A DNA stretch of 64,000 nt from Erpetoichthys calabaricus (Eukaryota; Chordata; Cladistia; Polypteriformes; Polypteridae), in contig NC_041401.2 in the NCBI RefSeq assembly GCF_900747795.2, forward strand, positions 120,625,722 through 120,689,721. Reading direction: 5' to 3'. Both the position numbers and the translations under genes were made by a program. Below are positions 22,468 through 35,380 of the stretch, piece after piece (position 1 is the first letter of the stretch; each line of letters begins with the position of its first letter). A model generated the notes under the pieces. The model saw nothing but the letters and a program-made list of their open reading frames with translations, searched no databases and had not been told where the DNA came from.

Positions 22468-22940
22468 CCTTACATTTACATTTACATTTATTTGCTTAGC
22501 AGACACTTTTATCCACAGTGACTTACAAAAGAGGTGAACAATCAAGTAACATTAAACTAGGGACTCTTTGTTTAGCAAGTGTAATAGGATGGGTAACAAA
22601 AGTTGATTGCCACAAATGAAAAGATGTAATAACTCATACATTTGCAATCACATATTGCAATCACTAAAGCAATTAAACAAATTAACCAAGAATATAAAAA
22701 TATCACAAAGCAAAGTTTTTTTTTATTTATCAATTTGACAAATATTCACAGAACAGATGGGTCTTCAATTGCTTCTTTAATACATTGCGGGAGTCAGTAG
22801 TATGGATGGAGGTGGGCAGCCCATTCCACCAACTGGGAACTAAACAGGAAAAGAGTCTAAATTGAGACTTGATGCCATGTTGAGTTGGCATCACCAGGTG
22901 CTGTTCCCTGGCAGACTTGATAGGCCCTTGACAGAAGTTA
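22468..22940 (+). repeat. Dispersed fish repeat (GCTTAGCAGACACTTTTATCC family)
   Basis: Starts with TTACATTTACATTTATTTGC and CTTTTATCCACAGTGACTTAC, a start common in fish genomes. Later text (GGAGGTGGGCAGCCCATTCCA, AAAAGAGTCTAAATTGAGA) recurs at 42311-42710, so both belong to one family. Class unknown; it has no coding capacity. Confidence 0.7.
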
Positions 22941-23189
22941 GGGTATCGCTACTTTGTAATTGATATGTAACCTGGCTGGGGAAGTGAAAGGCCCTTGGCC
23001 ACTGTTGCGTTTCAGACATAAGTGATGAGTGAAGGTTAAAAGAGGTAGGTATTGTGGGGTATACATATAAAACAAGGCTAATAATTTAGGCATTTCTAGT
23101 ATTAATGTGTTTGCCAATATACTGTAAAAAGAATGTTAGAGGTTAAAGTGCCTTTTTGTTAACGCTTTTTCATGATGTAACATCATAAT

Positions 23190-23370
23190 TAACCTAACCT
23201 GCACATCTTTGATGAAAATGGAGGAAAACTAGAGTAGCTGGAGGAAAAGCCATGCAGTCAAAGGGAAATCAGGCACGCTTAACATACGCAATGACCATAC
23301 ACAGGATTTAAACTCGGGACTCTAGATCCATGAAGCAGCATTACTAACCACTGAGTTACTGGACACTCAT
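23190..23370 (-). mobile_element. Old SINE remnant
   Basis: Read on the minus strand this resembles the tRNA-type SINE: CTCAGTGGTTAGTAATGCTGC (A-box region), GAGTTTAAATCCTGTG (B-box region) and TTTTCCTCCAGCTACTCT. Divergence is heavy. Confidence 0.6.
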
Positions 23371-23511
23371 TTCCCAAAGCAGATGGTATTAAGTTTATTT
23401 TCTGCTGAAAAATTTATCTTACACTGTCCTATTCTCACCAGCACAAACTCTTATACCAGAAATTATTATATGTTCAAAACGTTATACCAGTGTATGGTTT
23501 ATTCTGGAATT

Positions 23512-23590
<79 letters not shown>

Positions 23591-24110
23591 CTTTATTAAT
23601 CCCAAGGGGAAATTTACATACTCCAGCAGCAGCATACTGATAAAGAAAATATTAAATTAAAGAGTGATAACAATGCAGGTATACAGACAGACAATAACTT
23701 TGAATAATGTTAACGTTTACCTACCCCTACCCCCCCCCCCCCGGGTGGAATTGAAGAGTCGCATAGTGTGGGGGAGGAACGATCTCCTCAGTCTGTCAGT
23801 GGAGCAGGAAAGTGACAGCAGTCTGTCTCTGAAGCTGCTCCTCTGTCTGGAGATGATACTGTTTAGTGGATGCAGTGGATTCTCCATGATTGACAGGAGC
23901 CTGCTCAGCACCTGTCACTCTGCCACAGATGTCAAACTGCCCAGCTCCATGCCTACAATAGGGACTGCCTTCCTTACCAGTTTGTCCAGGCGTGAGGCGT
24001 CCCTCTTCTTTATGCTGTCTCCCCAGGACACCACCGCGTAGAAGAGGGCGCTTGCCACAACCGTCTGATAGAACATCTGTAGCATCTTATTGCAGATGTT
24101 GAATATATAT
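23512..24110 (-). mobile_element. LINE 3' end with GATA tail
   Basis: On the minus strand the C-terminal part of a reverse transcriptase protein is readable: YAVVSWGDSIKKRDASRLDK, VRKAVPIVGMEL, [20 protein letters not shown], [19 protein letters not shown]-rich stretch and the 3' end ATTAATAAAGTATC repeats follow, seen on the plus strand as GATA repeats at 23512-23590. It is the same family as 30110-30575. The frame is interrupted near its middle. Clade L2/CR1-like, unproven. Confidence 0.75.
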
Positions 24111-25130
24111 GTATGTTGCCTCAAACAAAAATCCCAATTTGTTAATATCTGAAAGAAAAATAATGTCACAAATTATTTTATTCAATGCAATTTTTGTATA
24201 TTTTTTGCTTAAGATGTGACTTTCATTTCAGTTGTGAATGCAATTTTTCAGATATTATGTTAATTGTGCCTCAATTATAAGTGCTGCTTCAAAATACACT
24301 GTTAAGTTTTTCCTCAACTCATTTCTCCAACTGATTTAAATTTAAGGTTATTGATTGTTTTCTCTCAAAATGATTGATCCACAGGTTCTTTAATGACAAA
24401 CATTATCAAGGTTACTTAAACAGGCACTAGATACACTTCATTCATAAACTGAATATCCTACTGAATAACCTTAAACTTACTGTCCTTCAAAGATTAAAGA
24501 AATCAATTTTAAAACTCTAAAAACATCTATGCACAGTTCCAAATGACTATAACGACAGTAATTTGGTCTTAGATGTGACAAACATATTTTCACAATAACA
24601 CTAATAACCAAGAATACACTGATTCTTTTTACTTTTGTATCCTATTGTTTCATTTACCATATGCAAATGTTCTCATTTAAATGTAAATATTATTTTTTTC
24701 CTGTCCTTTACCATTGATTTCAGTCAATATTTAAACACATTAAAATAAATAGAATACAAGATATGTCAATTAATTCTAAAGTTTTATTACTAAGCACCAA
24801 TATCTAGATGTCAAATTAAGTTTGTTGGTCCTGCTGTATGTACAGTATTTGTCTTTTTTTTTTTTGCTCCACTTCTTATCTCTTGAATGTGTTTCATTCT
24901 TGGTTGTCATTCGTAAATTGTAGAGAAATACATGTGTTATTGTCATGTGTATATTATATTAAACATTAAAAAACCTGAGGTTGAGGTGGGTTTTGATGGG
25001 TGGCAGCCACTTTCTAGGGGTCATTAGGTCGGACCCACCTTTTCAGATGTTTATTTGATATAAGTCCGCTACATTCCAAAATGGCATATACACCCTGACA
25101 TTCCATGTCCACCTCCCCCTCCACATCTGC
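24111..25130. other. Non-coding stretch, nothing recognised
   Basis: AT-rich DNA without exons or identified repeats. The last ~170 bases may be the 3' end of the retroelement remnant that follows. Confidence 0.5.
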
Positions 25131-25139
25131 CTACCAATA

Positions 25140-25650
25140 GATCATTTTGGAGTCCAGCTGGCATCACTCTACTTCATCCATAACTAGTGACTGCTTCACT
25201 CAGCTGACTCCAAAAGCCGTTTTCAACCCCTTTAGCAGTCTGACAGTGAAAGTTGCCACAAATCCTCTGCAGCCAACCTACTGGAAGAACCTGTGTATAT
25301 TCCAGCTGTGCTGCTTAGCCTCTGTAGCCAGCTCAGCATATCATAGATGTTTACACTCATACATTTCGTAGACTTCATATTCCCAAGACACTGTGAGCTC
25401 TGAGATTAATACAGGCTTTAGACTGCTAGAACACATAACCAAGTCTTTTCTGAGGTCTGTAGTGGCAATATCTAATGGAAACATTAGCCTTTTATCAAGA
25501 TCAAGAGATGTATTCCAGTCACAAGCTGTGTCCAGTACTGTAGGAGATACTGACTCTTCTTATAAAACAAATGAGATCCTAGGTATATCAATTGTAGGAG
25601 GCACTGAACTGTTCTTCAGTCTGCTTCTCCTCAATGGATGCCAAACATCT
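25140..25650 (-). mobile_element. Fossil retroelement C-terminus with endonuclease-like motif
   Basis: The minus strand encodes a degenerate stretch with LDKRLMFPLDIATTDLRKDL, ISELTVSWEYEVYEMYE, YAELATEAKQHSW and VGCRGFVATFT. This matches a C-terminal region I know from many fish and coral reverse transcriptase-linked proteins. There an RPD...ELT pair looks like a restriction-type nuclease core. The copy is broken in several places. Class of the parent element is uncertain. Confidence 0.5.
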
Positions 25651-26574
25651 AAGGAGACTATATGAAGCTTTATACCTTTAGTTGGACATATTAATTGTAT
25701 TTTACACCCAGCAGTCCCTTCCAGGGATGACTCCTAAAAGTGTTTTATTCATAAAACATGCCATTGTATTGTAGAAATGTAATTGATCAATGTAACCAGT
25801 CTGCTGATAGTAAATTAATAATCAGCTATAAAAGCAAAGTCACTGACTTGTTGAGGTCACTGGCTTGACCTTCAATTAGAAATCAGATAAACTTTCCTTC
25901 TTTCCTTTAGAAAGATTTTGCTTATGACAAGGTAGGCATGGCAGGAGACTGGAGTCCAGTGAGATAAAGACAACTGGATCACAATTACAAATAAAAACTC
26001 TGTAGGTTGTGTAGACTATCCAAATGTATCAGTCTCAGAGTTAGAAGTATACAACTGCTTTGACTGTAACCCTGATAACTGTGAAGTACAAGAATAAAAT
26101 CATGATGGTAGGGTGCTAAATTATTACAGGGGCTGACACAGATCTGCACCAGTGAGAAGGAATATTTTTAGACATGTTAAATATATAAGAATTCAGAAGC
26201 TATATTGGACAATTTTTGTCAAAACATTTTATATTCTAGTTACACCGACAAATATTTTTTTTCTTTGTTATTATGGAGAATATTCACTTGTATTCCTCAA
26301 AAATTATGATTTATTATAATCTTGCACTCTTGCTTGAAAACATGCTTCAAAAAGCCATCAGACAGGTACATTCTAAAGTTTTCCAAACTCAAATCTTCCA
26401 ATACAGGTCAAAATGATGACACAGTAGTTAGCAGCACCCTGGATTAGACCACTAAGCCTGGTTATTGTTCATGTGGAGCAAACAACGGTGCAAAACAGAA
26501 AAAGAAACACCAATAACATGATATATCTTTACAAATCATTAAATTAACAAGAAAAATGCAAAACATGCAGCACC
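25651..26574. other. Non-coding stretch, nothing recognised
   Basis: AT-rich intergenic DNA. Confidence 0.5.
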
Positions 26575-26810
26575 AAGTTGCAGTGTAGTGGTAAAAACTT
26601 CAGGGATCCAGCTTTCTGGGTTTGAATCCCATGCCCGTTCTTTGTGTGAATAATGAATTTTCTCCATGTGTCGAAGTGGGTTGTCACCTACATTCCAAAG
26701 ATATGTATGCATGTTAGGTTAATTGATGTATATAATTTGGTTCAGTGTGGATATGGAAGTGACTGGGCCATATGATGGACTGGTGCTCTTGTCTATGCAA
26801 CCTTGCACTC
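26575..26810 (+). mobile_element. Old tRNA-type SINE remnant
   Basis: CAGTGTAGTGGTAAAAACTTC (A-box region), GGGTTTGAATCCCATGC (B box), TTTTCTCCATGTGTC and GGACTGGTGCTC follow the order of the intact SINE at 21785 with many substitutions. Confidence 0.65.
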
Positions 26811-27850
26811 AATGCTACAATGATAATCTCCAACCACCCACCCCTAAACTGTATTAATCACGTTTGAGAATTCTATGTTATGTGTAGCCACTGTTTTTCT
26901 TACCTGAGCTCCAAGAAACAATACCATTTATTAAAACCTACTTGGTACAGGCATTTTAACTAGTAATGAACCCTGTACGTAAAAGAGCAGAGCTCCTTTT
27001 GTTTTTTTCATTGGATGATCATCGTCTTAAAAGCTGTAAACTGACTTGATTGTTCTTTTTCAAATTATTATTTAATTAATGCAATTTTAAGGAACTATTT
27101 ACGGTCTTAATATCTAAATACATGCTGCTTATTTTAATGGGTGTTATTTGCATTAGTATGGTTTAACTTTTTACAAATAAGTTTGAACAGTAATAAAAAT
27201 ACAAAACAAAATACATTTCAAACTGGCGAAAATAAATAGATTTCTCCCACAACTCAAAAGAGTTTTCAGTTAGGCTGCCTGAAAATGAGTGAGATTGTGG
27301 GCCCTGGACTAACAACCCATCTGCTTTGCCTACTGTGCCAGTCAATTGCAGACACCCACACTGCCTGAAACCAGGTTAAATGAAATCATCTTTAAAATAA
27401 TATCTTAGTTTTATATATAAAAAGATAATGGTTAGAAAGAAATGTAAGCATAGGTGTAGTACAACATCCTGTTATACGTAGGTCAGTTCTTAAACTTCAT
27501 AATTTATAGGTAACATCCTTTACTTGGCTATGCTCACAAATCACATTTTCTGACAATATAAGTAATACGTGGTGGAAATCCAGCAATCAGTAAAGGAGCA
27601 TATCTATGAATATATGTGACGATAACTGATTAACTAATAATAATAATGATAATATTTCTGGACCCGCTACCTCATTGCCACCATGGAAAAGGTAACAAAT
27701 ATTCGAAGACGTTTTAATGGTGGATTGAAAATACTGTATATGTAGCGTGGGCAACGTTTGCCAGCATTTGAGATCACATAATTCAAGGAAGGTAAAAAGT
27801 ATCTCTAAATTATACTAAGTCGCCTCAGTGTTAGAAACTGCTAGTCGCTC
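26811..27850. other. Intergenic DNA upstream of MICOS10
   Basis: No gene or clear repeat; AT-rich until the GC rise at about 27840. Confidence 0.5.
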
Positions 27851-27859
27851 TTTAGCCTG

Positions 27860-28074
27860 GCTGGCGGCTGCTGTGAAACATTCACGTCCACAAATAGCCG
27901 AAACTCAATCTGAATATTTGAGACGAGGGCCCTTACACGACCCCGCCCGCTCTCCTACCAATCATAGCACCGCCCACACTAGTAGCTTGTCGCGATACTG
28001 CCCAGAAAATTACTACACATCTCGTATGATCTTCACCCGGACAGCTGGAAATCTCGCGAGATTAAGTTGACAAG
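27860..28074 (+). promoter_or_regulatory. MICOS10 core promoter
   Basis: A TATA-less, CpG-containing region just before the MICOS10 start codon. It holds GC boxes (CCCCGCCCG at about 27940, CACCGCCCAC at about 27970), a CCAAT box (ACCAATCATAG, about 27957) and the palindrome TCTCGCGAGA at 28052-28061. That last element is a known core-promoter motif of housekeeping genes. Its closeness to the ATG implies a very short 5' UTR or a start just upstream. Confidence 0.7.
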
Positions 28075-31000
28075 ATGTCTGAAGGAGAGCTGAGTAGGAA
28101 GTGGGATCGCTGTCTTGCAGATAGCGTCGTAAAACTTGGTAATTAGAGTCGAAGCGAATTATGGTGGCATGTACTAATCTTACTCTAGTTTGTTTGTTTA
28201 AGGATTGAAGAAGTAACTTGGAATACGATCGTTCAGCCTCTCTGTGTAGGCAGGCATGACCTCGGCCTGACTAGGGACATATAACCATTATAGGTAAACC
28301 GTTGTAAATTTTGGTAATTTGAGCAGACGCGAATTATAATTCCATATATTTATATTACTGTAGCTTGTTTTGTTTAAAGTTTGAAGGAATGTCTTTTAAA
28401 AACCCCTCAGCATTTTTTTAGTCCGTAAAGACCTTGTGTAAGAATATTCAACCACGTTGTTGGCAGGGTTAGAGCACCGTTTTACAACTAGGATAGCAAT
28501 ACACTCTCACATTCATTGTTATCTTTAAATTAGTATGTCTTGTATACTAAGGCTGTGCTCTGGTTTCTTTTAATAATCACGTTTGCGCATTTTTATCGTC
28601 TTGTTTGTCATATTTATTACTTGATTCTGTTCAGTAGTGAGAAGTCAAGTAAAATGACACCTTTTATTGGTTAACTAAGTAGTAAATACTTTTAGGTTAG
28701 ATATGCAGTAAACTTACCAGGTTGGTACCTATCCCCTGTAAAAAGTGCCCGGTAAGACTATTCTTTCTCAATACACCGAGATCCCTAATGTTCTTTAGGT
28801 GAACCGTTCATACTAATCTGCAAGTCCAAATCTGCCGCAGGTGACCATCATTTTAGTAATTTCACTTTTGCTTGTTGTATGGCAGATTTCATTTTCAGTG
28901 CCTTATTAGCACTGTATATTCCCACAAGACTGCAGTTACCCATTTTCTTGTAGTGTTAACCCTGCCCCTTAGGTTTGTTTTTGTCTTTTTCATTATTATC
29001 AGACATGACCAAAATAAGTTAATATTTCATTTTTTGTTGTAGTATTAGGATGTCAGCAAATATATTCTTGTCATGTGTTTATACAACTGAAGGACATAAA
29101 TTTTATAACTCAACACTGAAACCAGTATCTCTGTTTTAAAAGGCCTACAAGTAGGACAGACAGCTTTACAGTAAAACATATCCAATGATCATTCAAATAT
29201 TAGAACTTCATGGTAGCAAATGTTCTTAGCATCTGAGGTGACCTCCTGTGTTTATGATGAATCTTTGTTTTTATAAAGCTTCCTACCTATAAGAAAACAT
29301 CACAAAATTACTTTATAGTGCAACACAAATACATAAGAAAATAAAATGCAACTGCTTTCAAAAACATTGCACGAAACAAACGTGAGTTTACATAAGTAAA
29401 TCGAATTTATTTACAAGATATTCCCTAGCAGATTAGCAGTATGACAGTACAGTACAGTTACAGTTACAGGTATAGTTAAAGTGCAAGAGAAAAGAGGTGA
29501 GTTTTGAAACAAAATTAAATTTGTTCTTAAAAGATGGCTGTCACATTTATTACCAACAGTGAATAGGTTCTCTTAAATGTGTTATTAATCATTCACATTT
29601 TTAATTCAGGTTTTGCTATGGTTGGGCTTGCAGATTCAAGGAAAAACGGAGTGTTAGTTTATTACCTTCAGTTGTATTCATCAGTATCAACTGATTTGTT
29701 TTTTTAAGGTCTGTGTTAGGGTCTTTAAAGAATAATGTTAAAATGCAATTTTGCATAAACATTATTTACTTTGGCTAAACATTTTGCATTGCACAGAAAT
29801 ACAGAACATTCTCTGTGGGATATTTTTCTTTAATACCAAAGAGTAATAGAACCACAAAATTGGCTGTTGAAGACCCGTGAAATTCTGCAGATGTTGGAAA
29901 AGTGTGGCCCCAACAGGGAAGTGACTCTACCCTGCGGAATAAATTGATTCTAAAAACCCTGAAGCTTGTCATCAGGAAAAGTCGGTAATTTTTTTTTTTT
30001 TTTTTTTAAACATGGCATTTGTAACTGTGAATTTGTTAGACATAGTGTGTTCAACAAGAGTCATCAGTGATTCAGGATTTTTTTCCAGGGTATATTATGT
30101 AACATTTCCATAGATAGATAGATACTTTATTAACCCCAAGGGGAAATTCACATACTCCAGCAGCACCTTACTGATACAAAAAACAATATTAAATTAAAGA
30201 TTGATAATAATGCAGGTAAAAACAGACAAGAACTTTATATAATGTTAACGTTTACCCCCCCCCCCCCCCCCCCCCCGGGTGGAATTGAAAAGTCACATAG
30301 TTTGGGGGAGGAACGATCTCCTCAGTCTGTCAGTGGAGCAGGACAGTGACAGCAGTCTGTCGTTGAAGCTGCTCCTCTGTCTGGAGATGATCCTGTTTAG
30401 TGGATGCAGTGGATTCTCCATAATTGATAGGAGCCTGCTGAGCGCCCGTCGCTCTGCCACAGATGTCAAACTGTCTAGCTCCATGCCAACAATAGAGCCT
30501 GCCTTCCTCACCAGTTTGTCCAGGCGTGAGGCGTCTTTCTTCTTAATGCTGCCTCCCCAGCACACCACCGCTAGTTAGATAAAACAAAAATTGTGTGCTT
30601 GCTGGTTACTTACAGGAATGGTGCAGTGGTTGAATGGTGACATTGCTTCAATGGTTCAGCAGATTGAATCCTGCTCTGTGTGCAGTTTGCACATTTACCA
30701 TGTCTGTGTGGATCTTCTTACCATATCCCAAATGTGCAGTAAGTTAATTGGCAGCTATAAATTAGTTAGGCATGAATGAATGCTGATTTAATGTAGCATA
30801 GCTGCCCAATCCAGGTTGCTGCCTTCTGCCCACTGGTTGCAGTATAGTCTTCAACTTCCGATCATTTTCAACATGAAACAATTGGTTACCGTAAACAGAT
30901 TAGGTTAAAAATCAGGTTATATTAATTGCATTGTAAAATATGTTTAAGCAGATTCCTCTGCTTATGGTAGTCTTGAAATGTCAAGAAAATCTTTTTTACT

Positions 31001-33226
31001 GGTTCATGCAGTGTAATTAGTTCCCGACACATATTTGGCATTTAAAGTTAGAATGTTACTGTGTTTCCAAGCATTTTACATTTTTGCAGTAAATGAAACT
31101 TACTAAATGGATGTTTCCACAATGCATATTAATATTCTGATTTTAGAAGGTGTTGTACTGTTTTTAAAATCATTTTAAAGTAGCTCACCTAGTAATTTTG
31201 GGGCACATTGCAAAACATCACCAGGTAGTATTTTGAATTAAATTTAACATTTAATCTGGTGTAACTCAAACAAATATTAAAGCCATACAGTATAAGGACT
31301 TCAGTAATGATCATCCCCTAGCAGATGACAAACAGCCAGTAAGTACATTTAGACATATTCATCATGATAGTGTAGACAACGCTTGAGGTCAAGATGTTAA
31401 GTTCATGTATCATACAGATTGTGTAAAAGTACTTTTATGAAATCTGGTTTTAAAGGTATTAATTTAACTATATTTGCCAGATAAAAGGAGGATATACAGG
31501 GTGTAATAGGTTGAAAAATGTCATAGTCACTTTACATGCCATTCATGCGAAAGTAAAGTAAATCCACCAGTGGAAAAACAGTGATTTTTAGAAGCAATGT
31601 AGGCCACTGTCTCTAGCTGCTTCCTTGGCAGGGAGAGCTTCTCTAGGTGAGCAGGTGCTGGTTTTTGTTAAATTCAAAGTTTAGACTTACTGCACCAATC
31701 CACTGACCTGCCCGGGGCAGTCTGAAAGATTTTTCTTTTCCATTTTCGCTTGGCAGTTCTTTGAGGAATCTGCACAGTTAATTGGTTTAGGTGCAGTGCA
31801 TCTTCCTGCCAGCAGCAGTGATTATTTGTACATAATAGGAAGATGCCAGTATTTGGCAGAGGGCAGTTCTGGCCTTCTAGTTCCACTTCAGAGTGTGCCT
31901 TGGAAAAAAATAAGTTTATTCTGCTTGGTTATCCAGCTGTTTTTTGATTGTTTTATCCAAACCTTGGACATTTCCCATTGCTTGGAGCAGTGAAATACAC
32001 TTGTTAAATGAGACTGGTCTGTTTAAGGGAAAATAATTTCACTTTTATGTTTTATTATTTCTGCATGTTTTTGTGAAATATGAAAAATCTGTTTGTGATG
32101 CTGAGCCTAACAGCTGGTTGAACATGCACAGCTGAGCCTCCCATGCAGTGAATGGGTGGGAAAGCCATGTTAATGAACCTTGTCTGGCAGCCAGGTGTTG
32201 TTTTAAAATATTACGGTGCAAAGGTCATTGTATTTACCAGACTGAAACATTCCTTCAGACAGTGAGTGCTTATTAGTGTTGAGTGACTTTGCAGACAGAT
32301 GACGCCAGCACATTGCTAACCAGTTTTGAATTGGTGAAGTTCTGTGGGGCCCCCTGGGATATACAACAATAGTGGTCAAAACAGCTAATTGATTTTTATT
32401 TTTGACAGTTATGTAGGTGTTGGTTACTTTTTCTCCATAAGTTTCCCATATTGTCTGGGGTAACTTGTTAATCAATTGCTATTTGTTTTTTATTAACAGG
32501 AGCTGGCTTGGGGTTAGGTATAGTTTTTTCTGTCATTTTCTTCAAACGTAAGTATATACAAATGCAGCAAAGTGTTTGGTATGCTGCAGTATTAAGTCAG
32601 ACATATCTTTACAATAATGAAAATTGTTTTGTAGTCTCTTTTTGTAGCTGAACATTTTAACAAATCTCCACATCACTAGGTATGAATAGACTAAAATGTT
32701 TTTGTACATGCTTTGCTGGAAGGTACAGTGTCAAATACATGACTGGGTATTAGATCAGTGCCTTTTCTGAGAAAATCTAATGTGCTAAAGGAATCAAGAA
32801 TAATTATTATGTGCTGTTGCATCCTTGCAAGCTGACATAACTTAGAAAGGGGAACGCTGTACCATAGACTTAAAAGTAGACACAGATGTTGATATTTTGT
32901 CAGCAGTCATCAACATTAATGTTAGCATTTTAAATTGTAAGGTTACACACTTAGTTATTTGCACATTTGTTTTAAACCATCACTTTTAAATATGGTTTCA
33001 TAAATACTGTTTTTGATAGTTACATGTATAGTCGGTTTAACCATATTAATGCTTATATAATAGCTATAGTATGCATTTGGCAATATACTGAGTTAATGGG
33101 ACAATTTTTAATCTTTGTACTTTAAGGTACAACTGTAAATTTCATTATTACTTTGACTTTTGTTTTTAAATTGACTGAATACACAAGCCCCATATGGCCA
33201 GTTTTATTTCATGAATGTAAGCAAGT

Positions 33227-33282
<56 letters not shown>

Positions 33283-35380
33283 CTTTATTAATCCCAATGG
33301 GAAATTCACAAATTCCAAATGGATTCTATTCGTTTCAAGAAATTGACAGATGTTTTATAAGGTTTCTAAGGTCAGTTTTGACATGCATACAGAACATAGT
33401 AAATTATCTTACTTACATGTACTAATCAACATTCAACAAGTTACCACTGCATGATGTCCTGATCAGTGAGCTTATCTACTTTAACTCAAAATTGTTGACC
33501 AAATCCAGAAATCTGTTATAATGCAAGTCACTGTCTTGTCTGTTCCAGGACGTACATGGCCTATTGCCTTTGGCTCAGGAATGGGGATTGGAATGGCATA
33601 CTCCAACTGCCAGCATGATTTTCAGGCTCCCTATCTACTGCATGGAAAATTTGTTAAGGTATAATGAGTGTGATTTACCTTTTTCATCTAATAGTACATT
33701 GTGGGCAGCCAGTATACTTTTATTGATTAGCTCATAAGAGTGATCCAGATGAATTCCTCTGATGACATTTTGTTATCAAAGACAACTTAATAATCTTTAT
33801 TGGTTGCATTTTTACAGATACCTTGTTAAAACATTAAAGTAATTACAAAAGCTGGAAAGAATAATTATGATGAGCAACGCATATATACTGTTTCAAATTA
33901 TTATGCAAGTGATGAATCAGTAGGGTATCAGTTACATGAACATTTGGTGTTTAGTTTTTCAAGTAAATTTCTTGCTTGTTTTGTGTCTCCTGTCTTTTTA
34001 GATAACTGGGATCAATCTCGGATGGGTTTGTTCATTAGTTTGCCAGCTGATCTTAATTAAAGGAAACGTACTTAAGGAGGTTGTTCCACATTATTGGGCA
34101 TGTCACAGTTGTTATGCATGCACAAATCTTGTCACAGTTTAATCTCTCTTTGGTTTTTGTGAAATATCAATTATTTTCAAGCCTTTTGCAAGACATTGTA
34201 GTATTTCGTGTTTTTCATCTTCAGAAAGATCTTTCTTTCTCCCCATATTGCATAAGAACTGACATGCCTAATAATGTGGAACAACCTCCTTAAGACACAA
34301 AACAATCATGAACTTTCATTTGTAAACTAAAAACCAAATGTGAAATCCTACTGATACGTCACTTGCATAATAATTTGGAGCACAGTGCACAAGCATTAAT
34401 TATCCACAGTATACTGTGTACTTAATGTACAATGCATGTTCTTATTGTTATTTTTGACAGTTTTTGTATTTTTTTCCTCTTAATTTTTAAGAATGCCCAC
34501 CTTTTTATCAACAGATGGCTGCCAACTATATTGAATGTATTAAGCAGACATTTCTCACATTAGTGAATAATTTCAAGTTTTTTATACCGGGGAAGAGATC
34601 ATGGCAAAGGTTGTAATTTATTATTGTACTAATAAGTCCTAACTGAGGGAGAGTATTTAAATTGTGTTTTTGTAGCATATTGCTGTGTTCAGATGCAGTT
34701 AAAGTGGATTTTAATAGTTTGACTGACCTTGCATCTTCCATTGCTTGTGACATTTTTTTGAGACAAAGTATCATCTCTCACAGCTTGCTTACAAAATGCA
34801 TTTAAATTGTAATTTATGCTTGGTGAACCAGACAAATGATACAAAGCAAAATGATTATCCTAATGTTACCAAGATTGTGTCCTCCTAAAGACTATTGCCA
34901 AATGACCATTGTCAATAAATGTAAAATGTACAGGACATCTGAAAGGCTTTCTCTTAATTAATCATTAAAATCTGTTAAGGTGGACTTCTCAACTTGATGG
35001 ATAAATTGGAACTATACTGCAGACCATCTCATGAACACCTCCATAGCAAGAACTTGAACTTTACAGTGCTAAAGATCTTTGACCAAATCATTTTTAATCG
35101 GTTTCATGTGGGTCCCAGATGTCATGGTCCATGGACATAGAACATTATGCACCTAAATTACAAAGTGTTGAGGTTAATTAAATGACTCACTGAGATGAAT
35201 AGTATAACTAAGCACTTGTTTAACATGTTATGCCATTTGAAGTGGCTGCTGCATTTCTACATTTGTGGTGGGCTGACATTTATATTGAAATGCAGGTTTA
35301 AAAAAAAACAAAAATCTGGGTTTTGGTTGTCCTAAAAACGATTTGAATTGTACTATTTCTGTTTCTCACAGGAGCAGTAA
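28075..35380 (+). CDS. MICOS10: MICOS complex subunit Mic10
   Basis: Four coding exons: 28075-28138, 32500-32547, 33549-33658 and 35372-35380, all with GT/AG borders and matching phase. The product has 76 residues (human 78). It begins [17 protein letters not shown]. Two membrane hairpin segments carry the glycine motifs GAGLGLG (residues 22-28) and GSGMGIG (46-52), with positive FFKRR between them. Mic10 sits in the inner mitochondrial membrane, oligomerises through these glycine motifs and bends cristae junctions. The last exon adds only EQ and the stop; human ends EQEQ. There is no cleavable signal. Intron 1 (4.4 kb) holds a LINE tail and an old SINE; intron 3 holds a Tc1-type foldback element. 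It is the left member of the MICOS10-NBL1-HTR6-TMCO4 block. Confidence 0.96.
30110..30575 (-). mobile_element. LINE 3' end in MICOS10 intron 1
   Basis: Same family as 23512-24110. The minus-strand frame is open for 91 codons ([55 protein letters not shown]). A C run (about 22 bases on the plus strand, 30255-30276) and a short GATA tail at 30111-30123 follow. The better-kept frame makes this copy younger than that at 23512. Confidence 0.78.
30612..30850 (+). mobile_element. Old tRNA-type SINE remnant
   Basis: GGTGCAGTGGTTGAATGGTGAC, AGATTGAATCCTGCTC, GTTTGCACATTTACCATGTC and CCAATCCAGGTTGCTGCC follow the tRNA-SINE layout in strongly diverged form. Confidence 0.55.
33226..33320 (-). mobile_element. 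LINE tail: GATA microsatellite plus 3' end
   Basis: A GATA array followed by CTTTATTAATCCCAATGGG. This is the same 3' terminus as the LINE copies at 23512 and 30110, truncated to the last ~40 bases. It lies in MICOS10 intron 2. Confidence 0.75.
33886..34387. mobile_element. Tc1-type foldback element in MICOS10 intron 3
   Basis: The two ends are inverse copies: CAAATTATTATGCAAGTGA on the left near 33894 and its complement near 34360. The arms continue inward to a second inverted block, CTTAAGGAGGTTGTTCCACA (34071) against its complement ending 34294. The left arm carries about 70 bases more between the blocks. There is no transposase frame. Terminal sequence and TA context fit Tc1-like fish elements. 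Confidence 0.7.
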
